Shown here in pieces: positions 24,558 through 32,946 of a DNA stretch of 38,854 nucleotides. Within the stretch, counting starts at the first letter, position 1. Each line of letters begins with the position of its first letter. A program made the position numbers and the translations under genes. Location of the stretch: assembly GCA_030844565.1 (NCBI GenBank), contig JAUUNK010000026.1, positions 1 to 38,854 of the forward strand. The letters are read 5' to 3'. The notes beneath the pieces are model-generated. The model was not told the DNA's origin and did no database searches. It saw nothing but the letters and a program-made list of their open reading frames with translations. This stretch comes from Bacteroides ovatus (GTDB lineage: Bacteria; Bacteroidota; Bacteroidia; Bacteroidales; Bacteroidaceae).

Positions 24558-26096
24558 CTATTTTCTTTTTAAGAAACGATGAACAAATGTTCTAAAAGCA
24601 GACGAGGCAATGTAATATAATGTAAATGTAAAACAAGCGAAAACCACAGTGAATATCGCGGCTTGAATTATCCAATGCAACCATTTGTGTAGTCCATGAA
24701 TAAGGGGTATGAGATATTCCATCATCTTTATGCTCCCTATGTAGCCTATAAATAATGGGAATAGGTGCGCCAAGAGTAGTTTCACGTAATTCGTTATAGG
24801 AAGCTTGAATCCTTTTGTGAAAAGGAAATAAGGTTTCCATCCATGAATGATAATCAATGTGGCTCCAACAGGGCCGGCCAGCACTCCGGGCAGTCCATAT
24901 ATGGATCCGAACACGATAGACAAAATAATAAATAAGGCAGATTCAACCAAAGGCGCCCAAACATCATAGAACAGTCCGTAGCCAAACAGGAATTGTTCTG
25001 TCACTCCCCGAAGCATCTGCAAGAACAGTTGGAGGATAATCAAATACACTATTATATCAGGCAATATGTATTCTTGCCCCAACCATAGTGAAATAAAAGA
25101 AGAAATCAGGTAGGATACACATAAAGTCAGCACACCGGCAGCAAACATACGTAAAGCAAACAGTTGTTTATAAACACTCCATATTTTTTGTTGATCACCT
25201 TCCGATATCAAGCTGCCCACTCCTGCATTTGTACTATCAAGTATTCCTCCCAATAGTCCTTGAATGCGTTGCGTAACAAGTGTGTAGTTTGCATAAAGAG
25301 CCACCGTGGGAAGCGAGGCGAAAGCATATATCAAAATAGGCAGCATCTGCATTTGAACAAAACTTCCCACCTTATGGGTAAAAAGTTGCTTGATGTATTT
25401 CCCTATTTCGGGATAGTCCTTATACAGTTCCTTGCCGGTTCTTACATCAGTCTTCAACCAAGGATAATATTGATAAACCTTATGGTTGAGCAACATGGAA
25501 AGAATGAAACCACTTAACAACTCTAAGGCAAAAAACAGATAAAAGCTACGGGTATAATAGGCCAATGCCATTTGGAGAATGACCTTCACGGTATTTACAA
25601 GCTGGAAGAAACCTGTAATCACATAATTCCGCTGATCAGCCGATAGAATAGAGATTTTATAACTGATAAAATAGCCGAACATAGAAGATATCAAAAAGCA
25701 ATAGAACCCTATATATACAACCGTTAATGAAATTCCCGTATTAGCGAATATCCATGGCAAGAAGGCTGACAACAGGATGCCAAGTATAAAAATGCAACTC
25801 CCGATTTTCCGATACAGATAGCCCAAGACTGAGATTATACCATCAATCTTCGTCTCGTCCTCATCGAACAAGGGCTTGTATAACACGTATGCTATTGCAC
25901 TGCCCACACCTAACTCCGCCAGATTGAGAAAGCCCAACAGACTTTGAAGTGTACCGGTCAGTCCTATAAATTCGGTACCTAAATAGTCAAGTAGCGTTTT
26001 GCGCGTAAAGAACGCCACTACCAAGGTGAGGAAGTAGCACAACATATTCATCCGCGCATTCAACAGACTTTTCTTTGTCCTTGATTCTCTTCTCAT
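24558..26096 (-). CDS. wzx: Wzx-type flippase
   Basis: The protein has 512 residues with about 12-14 membrane helices and the N-terminal pattern of MATE/MOP-family polysaccharide transporters (FLTLVVAFFTRKTLLDYLG, then FIGLTGTLQSLLGFLNLAELG). It would flip the undecaprenyl-linked repeat unit to the periplasm. It opens a run of very tightly spaced genes that continues to the end of the operon. No convincing promoter is visible in front of it, so it probably depends on transcription from upstream or on a weak local start. Confidence 0.88.
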   Translation of the reverse strand: MRRESRTKKSLLNARMNMLCYFLTLVVAFFTRKTLLDYLGTEFIGLTGTLQSLLGFLNLAELGVGSAIAYVLYKPLFDEDETKIDGIISVLGYLYRKIGSCIFILGILLSAFLPWIFANTGISLTVVYIGFYCFLISSMFGYFISYKISILSADQRNYVITGFFQLVNTVKVILQMALAYYTRSFYLFFALELLSGFILSMLLNHKVYQYYPWLKTDVRTGKELYKDYPEIGKYIKQLFTHKVGSFVQMQMLPILIYAFASLPTVALYANYTLVTQRIQGLLGGILDSTNAGVGSLISEGDQQKIWSVYKQLFALRMFAAGVLTLCVSYLISSFISLWLGQEYILPDIIVYLIILQLFLQMLRGVTEQFLFGYGLFYDVWAPLVESALFIILSIVFGSIYGLPGVLAGPVGATLIIIHGWKPYFLFTKGFKLPITNYVKLLLAHLFPLFIGYIGSIKMMEYLIPLIHGLHKWLHWIIQAAIFTVVFACFTFTLYYIASSAFRTFVHRFLKRK

Positions 26097-26766
26097 TTAG
26101 TTAATTTACTTTACCAAATATTCGACACTGTAACTTTTGTGCTTGAATGTCATATTTGTATTAGATTTTACGTTAATTAGTTTTTACATTCGCACCCTAA
26201 TACAGGCGACTTGTCTGTTAAACTCTTTGTCTTCCCCCAGAAAGCATCTTTCCTTTTTTGATGGGCTGTATGATGGTCACCTTTTCGGGTGCATATCCCT
26301 GATACCCGGTATCTTGATACGGGATGCAAGAGATAGGTATGGAGGTGGTTGCAATTGTTGTCGAAATGCTTGGCATGGACGATGAAATCCTGATGGAACA
26401 AATTATCGCTAACTGCAAAAGGTTGACTGCCATGCAAGCCTATGCGGAAACTACGTGAATACTAAATCCGAAACTTGAGTTCGATATATTTCATGCTACA
26501 GAAATACACGCACACGCGATATATAACAAATCTAATTTACATAAACTCTATTGTTTTACGTCCTATTAAATTTGTTACTTTCTTTTATACATCTCCTCAT
26601 AATACCTCTCATACGCCCCATAAGTAATGTTATCTACTCCTACTTGTCGAATGAAAAAAACATATAATCTATGACCACTAACGTGATACACATACCTTTT
26701 GCTACATCAAGTGACAAGTCATGGTAGTTTGCTATTTGATTATTCGTTCTCACAGACTTGTTTGTA
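26097..26766. other. Gene-poor stretch between wzx and the LRAT gene
   Basis: No intact gene is visible in these 670 bases. At 26577-26650 there is a decayed second rmlB 3' end (listed separately). Around 26320-26458 on the plus strand a short frame with EVVAIVVEMLGMDDEILMEQ reads like the end of a small protein I cannot identify. Its upstream part is interrupted by stops, which fits a decayed gene. The rest is AT-rich with no clear signal. Confidence 0.5.
26577..26650 (-). pseudogene. Remnant of a second rmlB 3' end
   Basis: The minus strand reads RQVGVDNITYGAYERYYEEM then YKRK and a stop. The end of the intact rmlB in this window reads HQEWMDHITSGEYEKYYEEM then YKNR and a stop. That is 14 identical residues of about 24, so a distinct, diverged rmlB allele left only its last codons here. 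It shows that an rmlB gene once ended at this point, upstream of wzx. Confidence 0.75.
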
Positions 26767-27606
26767 TCAGAACAGATAGTCCTTAATCATTTTGGCCACC
26801 AAAGCATTGGGGCGTTTTGTGATAAGTGACAACGCCAACCACGCGGTTGAACCGATTGCTTTATACACCTGCTTGCTCTTATGCTTTCCGGTTTTACACC
26901 AATTTGCAAAATGCTCGCAGTTGTTGGTAACAAGGTTATAGTTATGAAACTGAACAATGCCCATCAACCCCAGCATGGCACGATTTCTTGCATCCAGTCT
27001 GCTTGGCAATGACTCGTTGTCATGGGTGACCAAGCACGGATTATGTAATTTGGCGTTTTTTTGCAGGGTGATGACTGGTTTGTCACTTTGGTCTGTTGAC
27101 GCAAAATGAATAACCCACCCTCCTTCAATGGTAATGGCATGATGCTGGTATTTAACCAATTTTCGTCGTTCCTCTGACAAATGATAACCGATATTCATGC
27201 TATGCAGCACGTAAGGGAACTCTTCAGTACCTACCAAGCATTCCAACACGAAATCATCTCCCACAACACTTCTCAGCCCAAGATAAATGTTGTCATCTAC
27301 AAATGACAGGGCATTATCCACTACTGTATCGGTAGCATATTCGAAACTTGGTTTGTATTCAAACAGAACGTTCTCACCATAATTAGTAAAGTTTTCAAGT
27401 GACATCACTTGTATCTGATAGGCATCTCTTCCGTCTTCCAGCTTGATATACTTCTGATAGACTATCGTTTCTGTATTGACAAAAATGGCAAACTGTCTGA
27501 ATGCGCCCCAACTCGGGTTCGACAGTACGATTGGTGTGCCAGGTTCTATGTTTTCGTATTCCTCTTCTGGAATACGCCTGTTTGAGTTGAAGTATTCTCC
27601 GTACAT
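26767..27606 (-). CDS. LRAT-fold (NlpC/P60 superfamily) protein
   Basis: The C-terminal 130 residues carry the circularly arranged papain-like LRAT signature: QHHAITIEGGWVIHFAS (H155/H156, H167) and NNCEHFANWC with candidate nucleophile C230. Members of the fold act as acyltransferases, phospholipases or peptidases. The first 85 residues look like a diverged copy of the front lobe of the same fold (PGTPIVL, then FAIFVNTETIVY and VMSLENF) with the histidine replaced. No signal peptide is present, so it should be cytoplasmic. It follows a small membrane protein by 3 bases. It has no evident role in polysaccharide making and looks like inserted cargo. Confidence 0.72.
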   Translation of the reverse strand: MYGEYFNSNRRIPEEEYENIEPGTPIVLSNPSWGAFRQFAIFVNTETIVYQKYIKLEDGRDAYQIQVMSLENFTNYGENVLFEYKPSFEYATDTVVDNALSFVDDNIYLGLRSVVGDDFVLECLVGTEEFPYVLHSMNIGYHLSEERRKLVKYQHHAITIEGGWVIHFASTDQSDKPVITLQKNAKLHNPCLVTHDNESLPSRLDARNRAMLGLMGIVQFHNYNLVTNNCEHFANWCKTGKHKSKQVYKAIGSTAWLALSLITKRPNALVAKMIKDYLF

Positions 27607-27609
27607 TTT

Positions 27610-27975
27610 TTATGCCCAAATTAAATAAACAGTTATACATGATAAAATTACATACACAACACTACAGATTATACGTTGCTTCTTATAGGACAATTTCTGT
27701 ACCCGCTGTTTTATCTTTTGAGTTTTGAAATCATCCATGACATCATTTTTTATCTCTGCAATGAAAGCCTCAAGAAACAAATAGCCTCTCAGATGTGCTG
27801 CATAATTGAATGACATAAAAGCAATGTAAATTAGGGTAAAAATTACTTTCTGAGAAGATCTCAGATGAAGGTCACTGCCTATTATGAATACCCATATTGC
27901 TCCAGTTGATAAGTATTGGAAATTCCAGAAATAATCAACCTTATCAATGAGTTTCAGAAATATCTCATATTTCAT
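27610..27975 (-). CDS. Small membrane protein paired with the LRAT gene
   Basis: From the Met at 27975 the product has 121 residues with about three hydrophobic segments (roughly 28-42, 50-68 and 100-120) and a basic, helical stretch between the second and third (DDFKTQKIKQRVQKLSYKK). I do not recognise a family. The upstream Met at 28005 lies in the amidase remnant of the other strand and is unlikely. The tight spacing to the LRAT gene suggests that the two act together. Confidence 0.6.
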   Translation of the reverse strand: MKYEIFLKLIDKVDYFWNFQYLSTGAIWVFIIGSDLHLRSSQKVIFTLIYIAFMSFNYAAHLRGYLFLEAFIAEIKNDVMDDFKTQKIKQRVQKLSYKKQRIICSVVYVILSCITVYLIWA

Positions 27976-27984
27976 ATTTTCTCT

Positions 27985-28207
27985 TAACCGTTGCAGCATC
28001 GGCATCTGCTATGAAGGCAGATTGGATGCGGACGGAAAACCTTCCGACACCCGGACCATGGAACAGAGGGTGGCCTTGCTGGAACTGCTTTGGAAACTCC
28101 ACCGCCTCTTTCCGCAAGCCCTGGTTGTGGGACATCGGGAGTTGCCCGGTGTGAAGAAAGCCTGCCCTTGCTTTGATTGCGAGGAATATCGGGAAGTGTT
28201 CCATTAG
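27985..28207 (+). pseudogene. 3' remnant of N-acetylmuramoyl-L-alanine amidase gene
   Basis: The plus strand encodes SIGICYEGRLDADGKPSDTR, later LVVGHRELPGVKKACPCFD and a natural stop. This is the C-terminal third of the amidase_2 proteins that commonly sit beside Bacteroides polysaccharide loci, with the conserved GHRE zinc-site histidine and the KACPCFD end. The first two thirds are missing; the break lies next to the start of the small membrane protein gene. It therefore marks a recombination or insertion point. Confidence 0.82.
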
Positions 28208-28219
28208 TGTATTGCATTA

Positions 28220-28265
28220 GGAAAATGTGCCGACAAGTCAAAAAAATCAAATTCGGCACATTTCC
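28220..28265 (-). terminator. Hairpin between rmlB and the amidase remnant, probable terminator
   Basis: AAATGTGCCGA (28223-28233) pairs perfectly with TCGGCACATTT (28253-28263), and flanking GG/CC extend the stem across a one-base bulge. It starts within a few bases of the rmlB stop. In minus-strand sense the loop holds a T7 run and only TTTTCC follows the stem, so efficiency is uncertain. It could serve both the rml genes and the plus-strand amidase. If it works, genes from wzx onward need antitermination or their own promoter. Confidence 0.6.
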
Positions 28266-29408
28266 TTACCTATTTTTATACATCTCCTCGTAGTACTTTT
28301 CATACTCTCCCGAAGTAATATGATCCATCCACTCTTGATGGTCGAGATACCAACGGACGGTCTTCTCGATACCTTCCTCAAACTGGAGGCTGGGTTCCCA
28401 ACCGAGTTCCTTCTGGAGTTTGGTAGAGTCGATGGCATAGCGCATATCGTGCCCCTTGCGATCGGTGACGTAGGTAATCAGGTCGAGTGACGCGCCTTCG
28501 GGATTGCCTAAGAGGCGGTCAACGGTTTTGATGATGACCTTGATGATGTCGATGTTCTTCCATTCGTTGAAGCCTCCGATATTATAGGTGTCGGCAACCC
28601 TGCCATTGTGGAAAATGACATCGATAGCACGGGCATGGTCTTCCACATAGAGCCAGTCGCGCACGTTCTCGCCTTTTCCATAGACAGGCAGCGGTTTACG
28701 ATGGCGGATATTGTTGATGAAGAGCGGTATCAGCTTTTCCGGGAACTGGTAAGGGCCATAGTTGTTGGAACAGTTGGTCACGATGGTTGGCATGCCGTAA
28801 GTGTCGTGAAAGGCACGGACAAAATGGTCGCTGCTTGCCTTGCTTGCCGAATAGGGGCTGTGCGGATTGTATTTGGTGTCTTCATAGAAGAAATCTTTGC
28901 CGTATGCCAAATGGTGCTCAGCGGAAGAGGCGGTAGTGGTAAAGGGAGGTTCCACGCCTTCGGGATGGGTCAGCTCCAATGCCCCATATACCTCATCGGT
29001 AGAGATGTGATAGAAACGTTTCCCCTCATAACCTTCGGGCAACGACTCCCAATAAAGTTTGGCGGCTTGCAGCAAAGCAAGTGTACCCATCACGTTTGTT
29101 TGTGCAAACGTAAAAGGATCTTTAATACTTCTGTCCACGTGGCTCTCTGCTGCCAGATGAATGATTCCGTCCACGTGGTACCCGTTCATCAGCTCCTGGA
29201 GCTTGGCAAAGTCGCAAATGTCGGCTTTCACAAAGAGGTAATTCGGCTTGTCCTCAATATCTTTCAGGTTAGCCAGATTACCTGCATAAGTCAATTTGTC
29301 AAGATTGACAATGTGATAGTCCGCATATTTGTTCACAAACAGGCGCACCACATGGCTGCCGATGAAGCCTGCGCCACCCGTAATAAGTATATTCCGTTTA
29401 AATCCCAT
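28266..29408 (-). CDS. rmlB: dTDP-glucose 4,6-dehydratase
   Basis: This enzyme converts dTDP-glucose to dTDP-4-keto-6-deoxyglucose, the second step to dTDP-L-rhamnose. The SDR Rossmann motif GGAGFIGSH is at residues 11-19, the dehydratase triad T137-D138-E139 in STDEVYG, and the active-site pair Y186/K190 in YSASK. NCSNNYGPYQFPEKLIP follows as in all RmlB proteins. The length of 380 residues is normal for Bacteroidetes. Its start overlaps the rmlD stop by 11 bases. Confidence 0.96.
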   Translation of the reverse strand: MGFKRNILITGGAGFIGSHVVRLFVNKYADYHIVNLDKLTYAGNLANLKDIEDKPNYLFVKADICDFAKLQELMNGYHVDGIIHLAAESHVDRSIKDPFTFAQTNVMGTLALLQAAKLYWESLPEGYEGKRFYHISTDEVYGALELTHPEGVEPPFTTTASSAEHHLAYGKDFFYEDTKYNPHSPYSASKASSDHFVRAFHDTYGMPTIVTNCSNNYGPYQFPEKLIPLFINNIRHRKPLPVYGKGENVRDWLYVEDHARAIDVIFHNGRVADTYNIGGFNEWKNIDIIKVIIKTVDRLLGNPEGASLDLITYVTDRKGHDMRYAIDSTKLQKELGWEPSLQFEEGIEKTVRWYLDHQEWMDHITSGEYEKYYEEMYKNR

Positions 29409-30267
29409 TGTTCTGTGCTTTTATCTGGTTGATACATTTTTCCAACGATTCCATCCAATGCGGAATCTTGTAACCGAACGTCTCGCGGAACTTCGTTTTG
29501 TCCAAAACCGAATAATGCGGACGTTTCACCTTGCTCGGATATTCAAAGGTATGAATCGGGCGGACATCACACTCGTTTCCGGCCAATCGGGCTATAACTG
29601 CCGCAAAGTCATACCAAGAGCATACTCCCTCATTGCTGAAATGATAAATGCCTTTCTTGTCGGTCATTCTCCTGTCAAGAATCCAACCTATGGCATCTGC
29701 CAGATCACCGGCAAAAGTGGGTGTGCCTATCTGGTCGAAAATGACAGGCAATATGTCTTTCTCTTCCGTCAATTTCAGCATGGTTTTCACGAAGTTCTTG
29801 CCCCATGCCGAGTATAGCCATGCAGTGCGCAGTATTATATAATTGCAGCCTGAATTGACAACGGCTTCTTCTCCTGCAAGCTTTGTCTTGCCATATACAC
29901 CGGTCGGTTCCGTCATGTCCTCTTCCGTAAAAGGAACGTAGTTGATTCCCCTAAAAACATAATCGGTAGATATATGGATAAGTGTGGCATTGACAGACTT
30001 GGCTGCCGCAGCCAAATAACCGACAGCTACATGATTGATCAAGTCTGCCGTCTTTTCATCATCCTCTGCCTTATCTACATTGGTATAGGCAGCACAATTA
30101 ACAATTACGTCAATCTGTTCTTTCCGTACAAGCGAAAGAACGGCATCCAGTTTCGTAATATCCAATTCCGCAATGTCCGTAAAGACATAGCGTTCTTTGC
30201 TCTTGCCGGAAACCCGGACCATCTCATTGCCTAACTGCCCGTTGCTTCCTGTCACTAGAATGTTCAT
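29398..30267 (-). CDS. rmlD: dTDP-4-dehydrorhamnose reductase
   Basis: This is the last enzyme of dTDP-L-rhamnose synthesis, reducing the 4-keto group. The cofactor loop GSNGQLG is at residues 7-13, STDYVF at 100-105 and the catalytic YGKTK at 125-129. The segment FTEEDMTEPTGVYGKTKLAG is typical of RmlD. It lies 10 bases after rmlC. Confidence 0.95.
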   Translation of the reverse strand: MNILVTGSNGQLGNEMVRVSGKSKERYVFTDIAELDITKLDAVLSLVRKEQIDVIVNCAAYTNVDKAEDDEKTADLINHVAVGYLAAAAKSVNATLIHISTDYVFRGINYVPFTEEDMTEPTGVYGKTKLAGEEAVVNSGCNYIILRTAWLYSAWGKNFVKTMLKLTEEKDILPVIFDQIGTPTFAGDLADAIGWILDRRMTDKKGIYHFSNEGVCSWYDFAAVIARLAGNECDVRPIHTFEYPSKVKRPHYSVLDKTKFRETFGYKIPHWMESLEKCINQIKAQNNGI

Positions 30268-30277
30268 ATCAAGTTTC

Positions 30278-30850
30278 TTATTTATACAAATCTTCTCCGT
30301 ATTTGAAATCCAATACGGAATCCTTTAAGCATGCCCTGTGCAGGTCTTTCTCCGAAAGGATGGCATTCTCTACCGGGACTCTCCAGTCAATGCCCAATGC
30401 TTCGTCTATCAGCTGTATGCCGCCTTCGCTTTCCGGGGCATAGAATTCATCGCATTTGTATTGGAATACGGCTTCTTCGCTTAATACGGCAAAACCATGT
30501 GCGAACCCTTTCGGGATGAAGAACTGCCGGTGGTTTTCCTCGGTCAGTTCCACAGCCACATGTTGTCCGAATGTAGGAGATCCTTCCCGTATGTCAACCG
30601 CCACATCCAATACGGCTCCTTTCACACAGCGTACCAGTTTGCTCTGTGTATAAGGCATCTTCTGATAATGCAGTCCGCGCATCACGCCGTAGCTTGACTT
30701 GCTTTCATTATCCTGTACAAAACGGATGGGGCGTACCTTCTCGTCAAATTCCTTTTGGGAGAAACTTTCAAAGAAATAGCCTCTGGCATCCGTAAAAATG
30801 CGTGGCTTGATGATGACCACACCCTCTATCGCTGTCTTTATTACTTCCAT
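30278..30850 (-). CDS. rmlC: dTDP-4-dehydrorhamnose 3,5-epimerase
   Basis: This cupin enzyme epimerises C3 and C5 of the 4-keto sugar. The active-site histidine is H61 in MRGLHYQ, the phosphate-binding and catalytic lysine K71 and tyrosine Y131 (FQYKCDEFY) are present, and FFIPKGFAHGF is the family signature. I chose the start at 30850 (MEVIKTAIEGV, 190 residues), one base after the rmlA stop. The longer frame adds 14 residues that overlap rmlA. Confidence 0.95.
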   Translation of the reverse strand: MEVIKTAIEGVVIIKPRIFTDARGYFFESFSQKEFDEKVRPIRFVQDNESKSSYGVMRGLHYQKMPYTQSKLVRCVKGAVLDVAVDIREGSPTFGQHVAVELTEENHRQFFIPKGFAHGFAVLSEEAVFQYKCDEFYAPESEGGIQLIDEALGIDWRVPVENAILSEKDLHRACLKDSVLDFKYGEDLYK

Positions 30851-30851
30851 G

Positions 30852-31757
30852 TCAATCCAAATTATCTTTCCCTGTACGTTCCACCTCTTCAATCACTTTC
30901 AACAGATATTGTCCGTACGGGTTCTTCGACATCGGTCGAGCCAACTGCTGCATCTTCTCGCGGTCAATCCATCCTTTGCGGTAGGCGATACCTTCCAGAC
31001 AAGCCACTTTCAATCCTTGCCGTTTCTCAATCACCTCAATATAGGTAGATGCTTCCGAAAGGGAGTCGTGCGTACCGGTATCAAGCCAAGCGAATCCTCT
31101 GCCCAAGGTCTGTACCTTCAGTTCCTTATCCTCCAAGAACCGCTGGTTCACGGCGGTAATCTCCAACTCCCCACGTGCCGAAGGCTTGATATGTTTGGCT
31201 ACATCCACCACTTTATTCGGATAGAAATAAAGCCCGACTACCGCATAGTTGGATTTTGGCTGTTCCGGCTTTTCCTCAATGGAGAGGCAATTACCTCTTA
31301 TATCAAACTCAGCTACACCATAGCGTTCCGGATCATTAACCCAATAGCCAAATACCGTCGCCTTTTGTTCCTGCTCGGCAATCTGCACAGCTTCTTTCAG
31401 CATAGCCGTAAAACCGTTTCCATGAAAGATATTATCACCTAATACCAGACAGACGGAATCATTCCCGATGAACTCTTCTCCGATAAGGAATGCCTGTGCC
31501 AGCCCGTCGGGAGAGGGTTGCTCGGCATACTCAAAATGTACGCCATAATTCGAACCGTCACCTAAAAGCCGTTTGAACCCCGGCAGGTCGTAAGGGGTGG
31601 AGATGATCAAAATCTCCCGAATGCCAGCTAACATCAAGACCGAAATCGGATAATAAACCATCGGCTTGTCAAATATGGGAAGCAATTGCTTGCTTACTCC
31701 CTTTGTGATGGGGTATAAGCGTGTCCCGCTTCCCCCCGCTAATACGATACCTTTCAT
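30852..31757 (-). CDS. rmlA: Glucose-1-phosphate thymidylyltransferase
   Basis: This enzyme makes dTDP-glucose from glucose-1-phosphate and dTTP. The nucleotide-binding loop AGGSGTRLYP is at residues 7-16, with SKQLLPIFDKPMVYYPISVL after it, and LVLGDNIFHG carries the metal aspartate. The 301-residue length is normal. It opens the rmlA-C-D-B cluster, a gene order common in this phylum. A G6 run lies in the GGS codons but does not disturb the frame. Confidence 0.96.
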   Translation of the reverse strand: MKGIVLAGGSGTRLYPITKGVSKQLLPIFDKPMVYYPISVLMLAGIREILIISTPYDLPGFKRLLGDGSNYGVHFEYAEQPSPDGLAQAFLIGEEFIGNDSVCLVLGDNIFHGNGFTAMLKEAVQIAEQEQKATVFGYWVNDPERYGVAEFDIRGNCLSIEEKPEQPKSNYAVVGLYFYPNKVVDVAKHIKPSARGELEITAVNQRFLEDKELKVQTLGRGFAWLDTGTHDSLSEASTYIEVIEKRQGLKVACLEGIAYRKGWIDREKMQQLARPMSKNPYGQYLLKVIEEVERTGKDNLD

Positions 31758-31777
31758 AAAAACGATATTAATTCATT

Positions 31778-32455
31778 TTATTCATCTGCAGGGAACTCTG
31801 TTAAAACATAATATGCTTGTTCCATCTCATCAAGAAATCTTCTTTTACTCTTTTGCCATGCCCTATACAAAAGCATGATACTGATCATTAATAAAATTAC
31901 CAAAGTCACATTAAATGCAGGTGCGTCACTAAAATCAATATCTGCAAATAAGAATTGTATCAGAATCGCTACAAGCAAGAAAACCGCCGCTATAAGTAGC
32001 GATAACATGGCATATATCCTGAAAATACATCCTTGTATCTCTCTGTTCAGATTATCATTTCGGGATATGATATATGTGAACATGTATCTGTAAACCTTCA
32101 AATTACCAATTGTCCCTTTTACATCAATCCGATAAAGAGCCTTATATGCTTCAGATTTCTGAACAATTGAATCGGTATGTGTAAATATTCCCAAATAACT
32201 ATCCAAATGTTTGATTAAATAAGTAGCTCGTGGAAACGGATTCGATATAATCTCCAACATCATCCCTATTCCATAGGAAAAAAAGATGAGACAAAAAGAA
32301 AATAACAACATATAAAATCCACTCTCTTCATCAAGAATATCTTCAAAAATAGAATATTCGACTTCTGGCAAACTGATTAACAATATAACCAAAGACAAGA
32401 AAATAATCGCTCCGGTCATGAATGTTCTGAAATGGAGGGAAAAATTAAGTTTCAT
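31778..32455 (-). CDS. Four-helix membrane protein of unknown function
   Basis: The 225 residues contain four hydrophobic segments at about 12-30, 46-66, 147-170 and 182-200, with a polar cytoplasmic or periplasmic domain between helices 2 and 3. I find no motif for transport or transfer. It lies between the integrase remnant and rmlA, where polysaccharide loci do not usually carry such a gene, and codes with high AT content. It may be cargo that arrived with the integrase fragment. The two-plus-two helix layout recalls membrane effectors of defence systems, but nothing in the sequence proves that. Confidence 0.62.
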   Translation of the reverse strand: MKLNFSLHFRTFMTGAIIFLSLVILLISLPEVEYSIFEDILDEESGFYMLLFSFCLIFFSYGIGMMLEIISNPFPRATYLIKHLDSYLGIFTHTDSIVQKSEAYKALYRIDVKGTIGNLKVYRYMFTYIISRNDNLNREIQGCIFRIYAMLSLLIAAVFLLVAILIQFLFADIDFSDAPAFNVTLVILLMISIMLLYRAWQKSKRRFLDEMEQAYYVLTEFPADE

Positions 32456-32496
32456 AACGATATATTTTTATCTGCGCAGTTTGATCAATCCAATTC

Positions 32497-32820
32497 TTAA
32501 GGAAGCGGATGAGGACTTACTATCGTTCTCCGATGTTTGAAGATACTTATCATGTCACCCATGGTCAGAAAACCGGCGACATCTTCCGTAATAATCTGAT
32601 TCAAAAGTTTAAGATCGGCTTCAATCTGAGTACGGAGACGACAAGCCTCGGGATCATTTCCCTTGACAGTCTTCGTGACTTCATCCCAGGAAGAGGCCGA
32701 CAAGCGAAGACGCGAGGAGAACTCCATACGCCGGTTATGCCCTTTGTAGATACGATAATAAATCGTACCGCGACCAGTTTCTTTTCTGCATAGTTCGAAC
32801 CTTACAACAATTGTGGGCAT
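32497..32820 (-). pseudogene. Truncated tyrosine integrase, N-terminal part only
   Basis: The 107 residues match the front of Bacteroides phage-type integrases: an arm-binding beta region (GRGTIYYRIYKGHNRRMEFS, then RLSASSWDEV) followed by the start of the helical core-binding domain (RLRTQIEADLKLLNQIIT). The catalytic domain with the R-H-R-H-Y residues is absent and the frame ends in unrelated sequence (RTIVSPHPLP). Integrases of this type often sit at the front of Bacteroides polysaccharide loci; here one is broken inside the locus. Confidence 0.72.
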
Positions 32821-32946
32821 TAGGATGTATATTGATTTACAGTCGCTTTAACTCAGAAGATTTGTACTTTGACAATATGTGACAACCAATGAAAGAAGTA
32901 TGTAACATACCAAGCTTCTTCTAAATCTATATTATTCCCATGAAAA

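Noticed and set aside
28608..29432. Plus-strand frame of 274 codons antisense to rmlB
   Set aside because: rmlB is certain from its motifs; the antisense frame is a codon shadow.
32898..32910. Palindrome GTATGTAACATAC upstream of the integrase fragment
   Set aside because: It could be an operator, but a single short palindrome in AT-rich DNA is expected by chance and nothing links it to a regulator.
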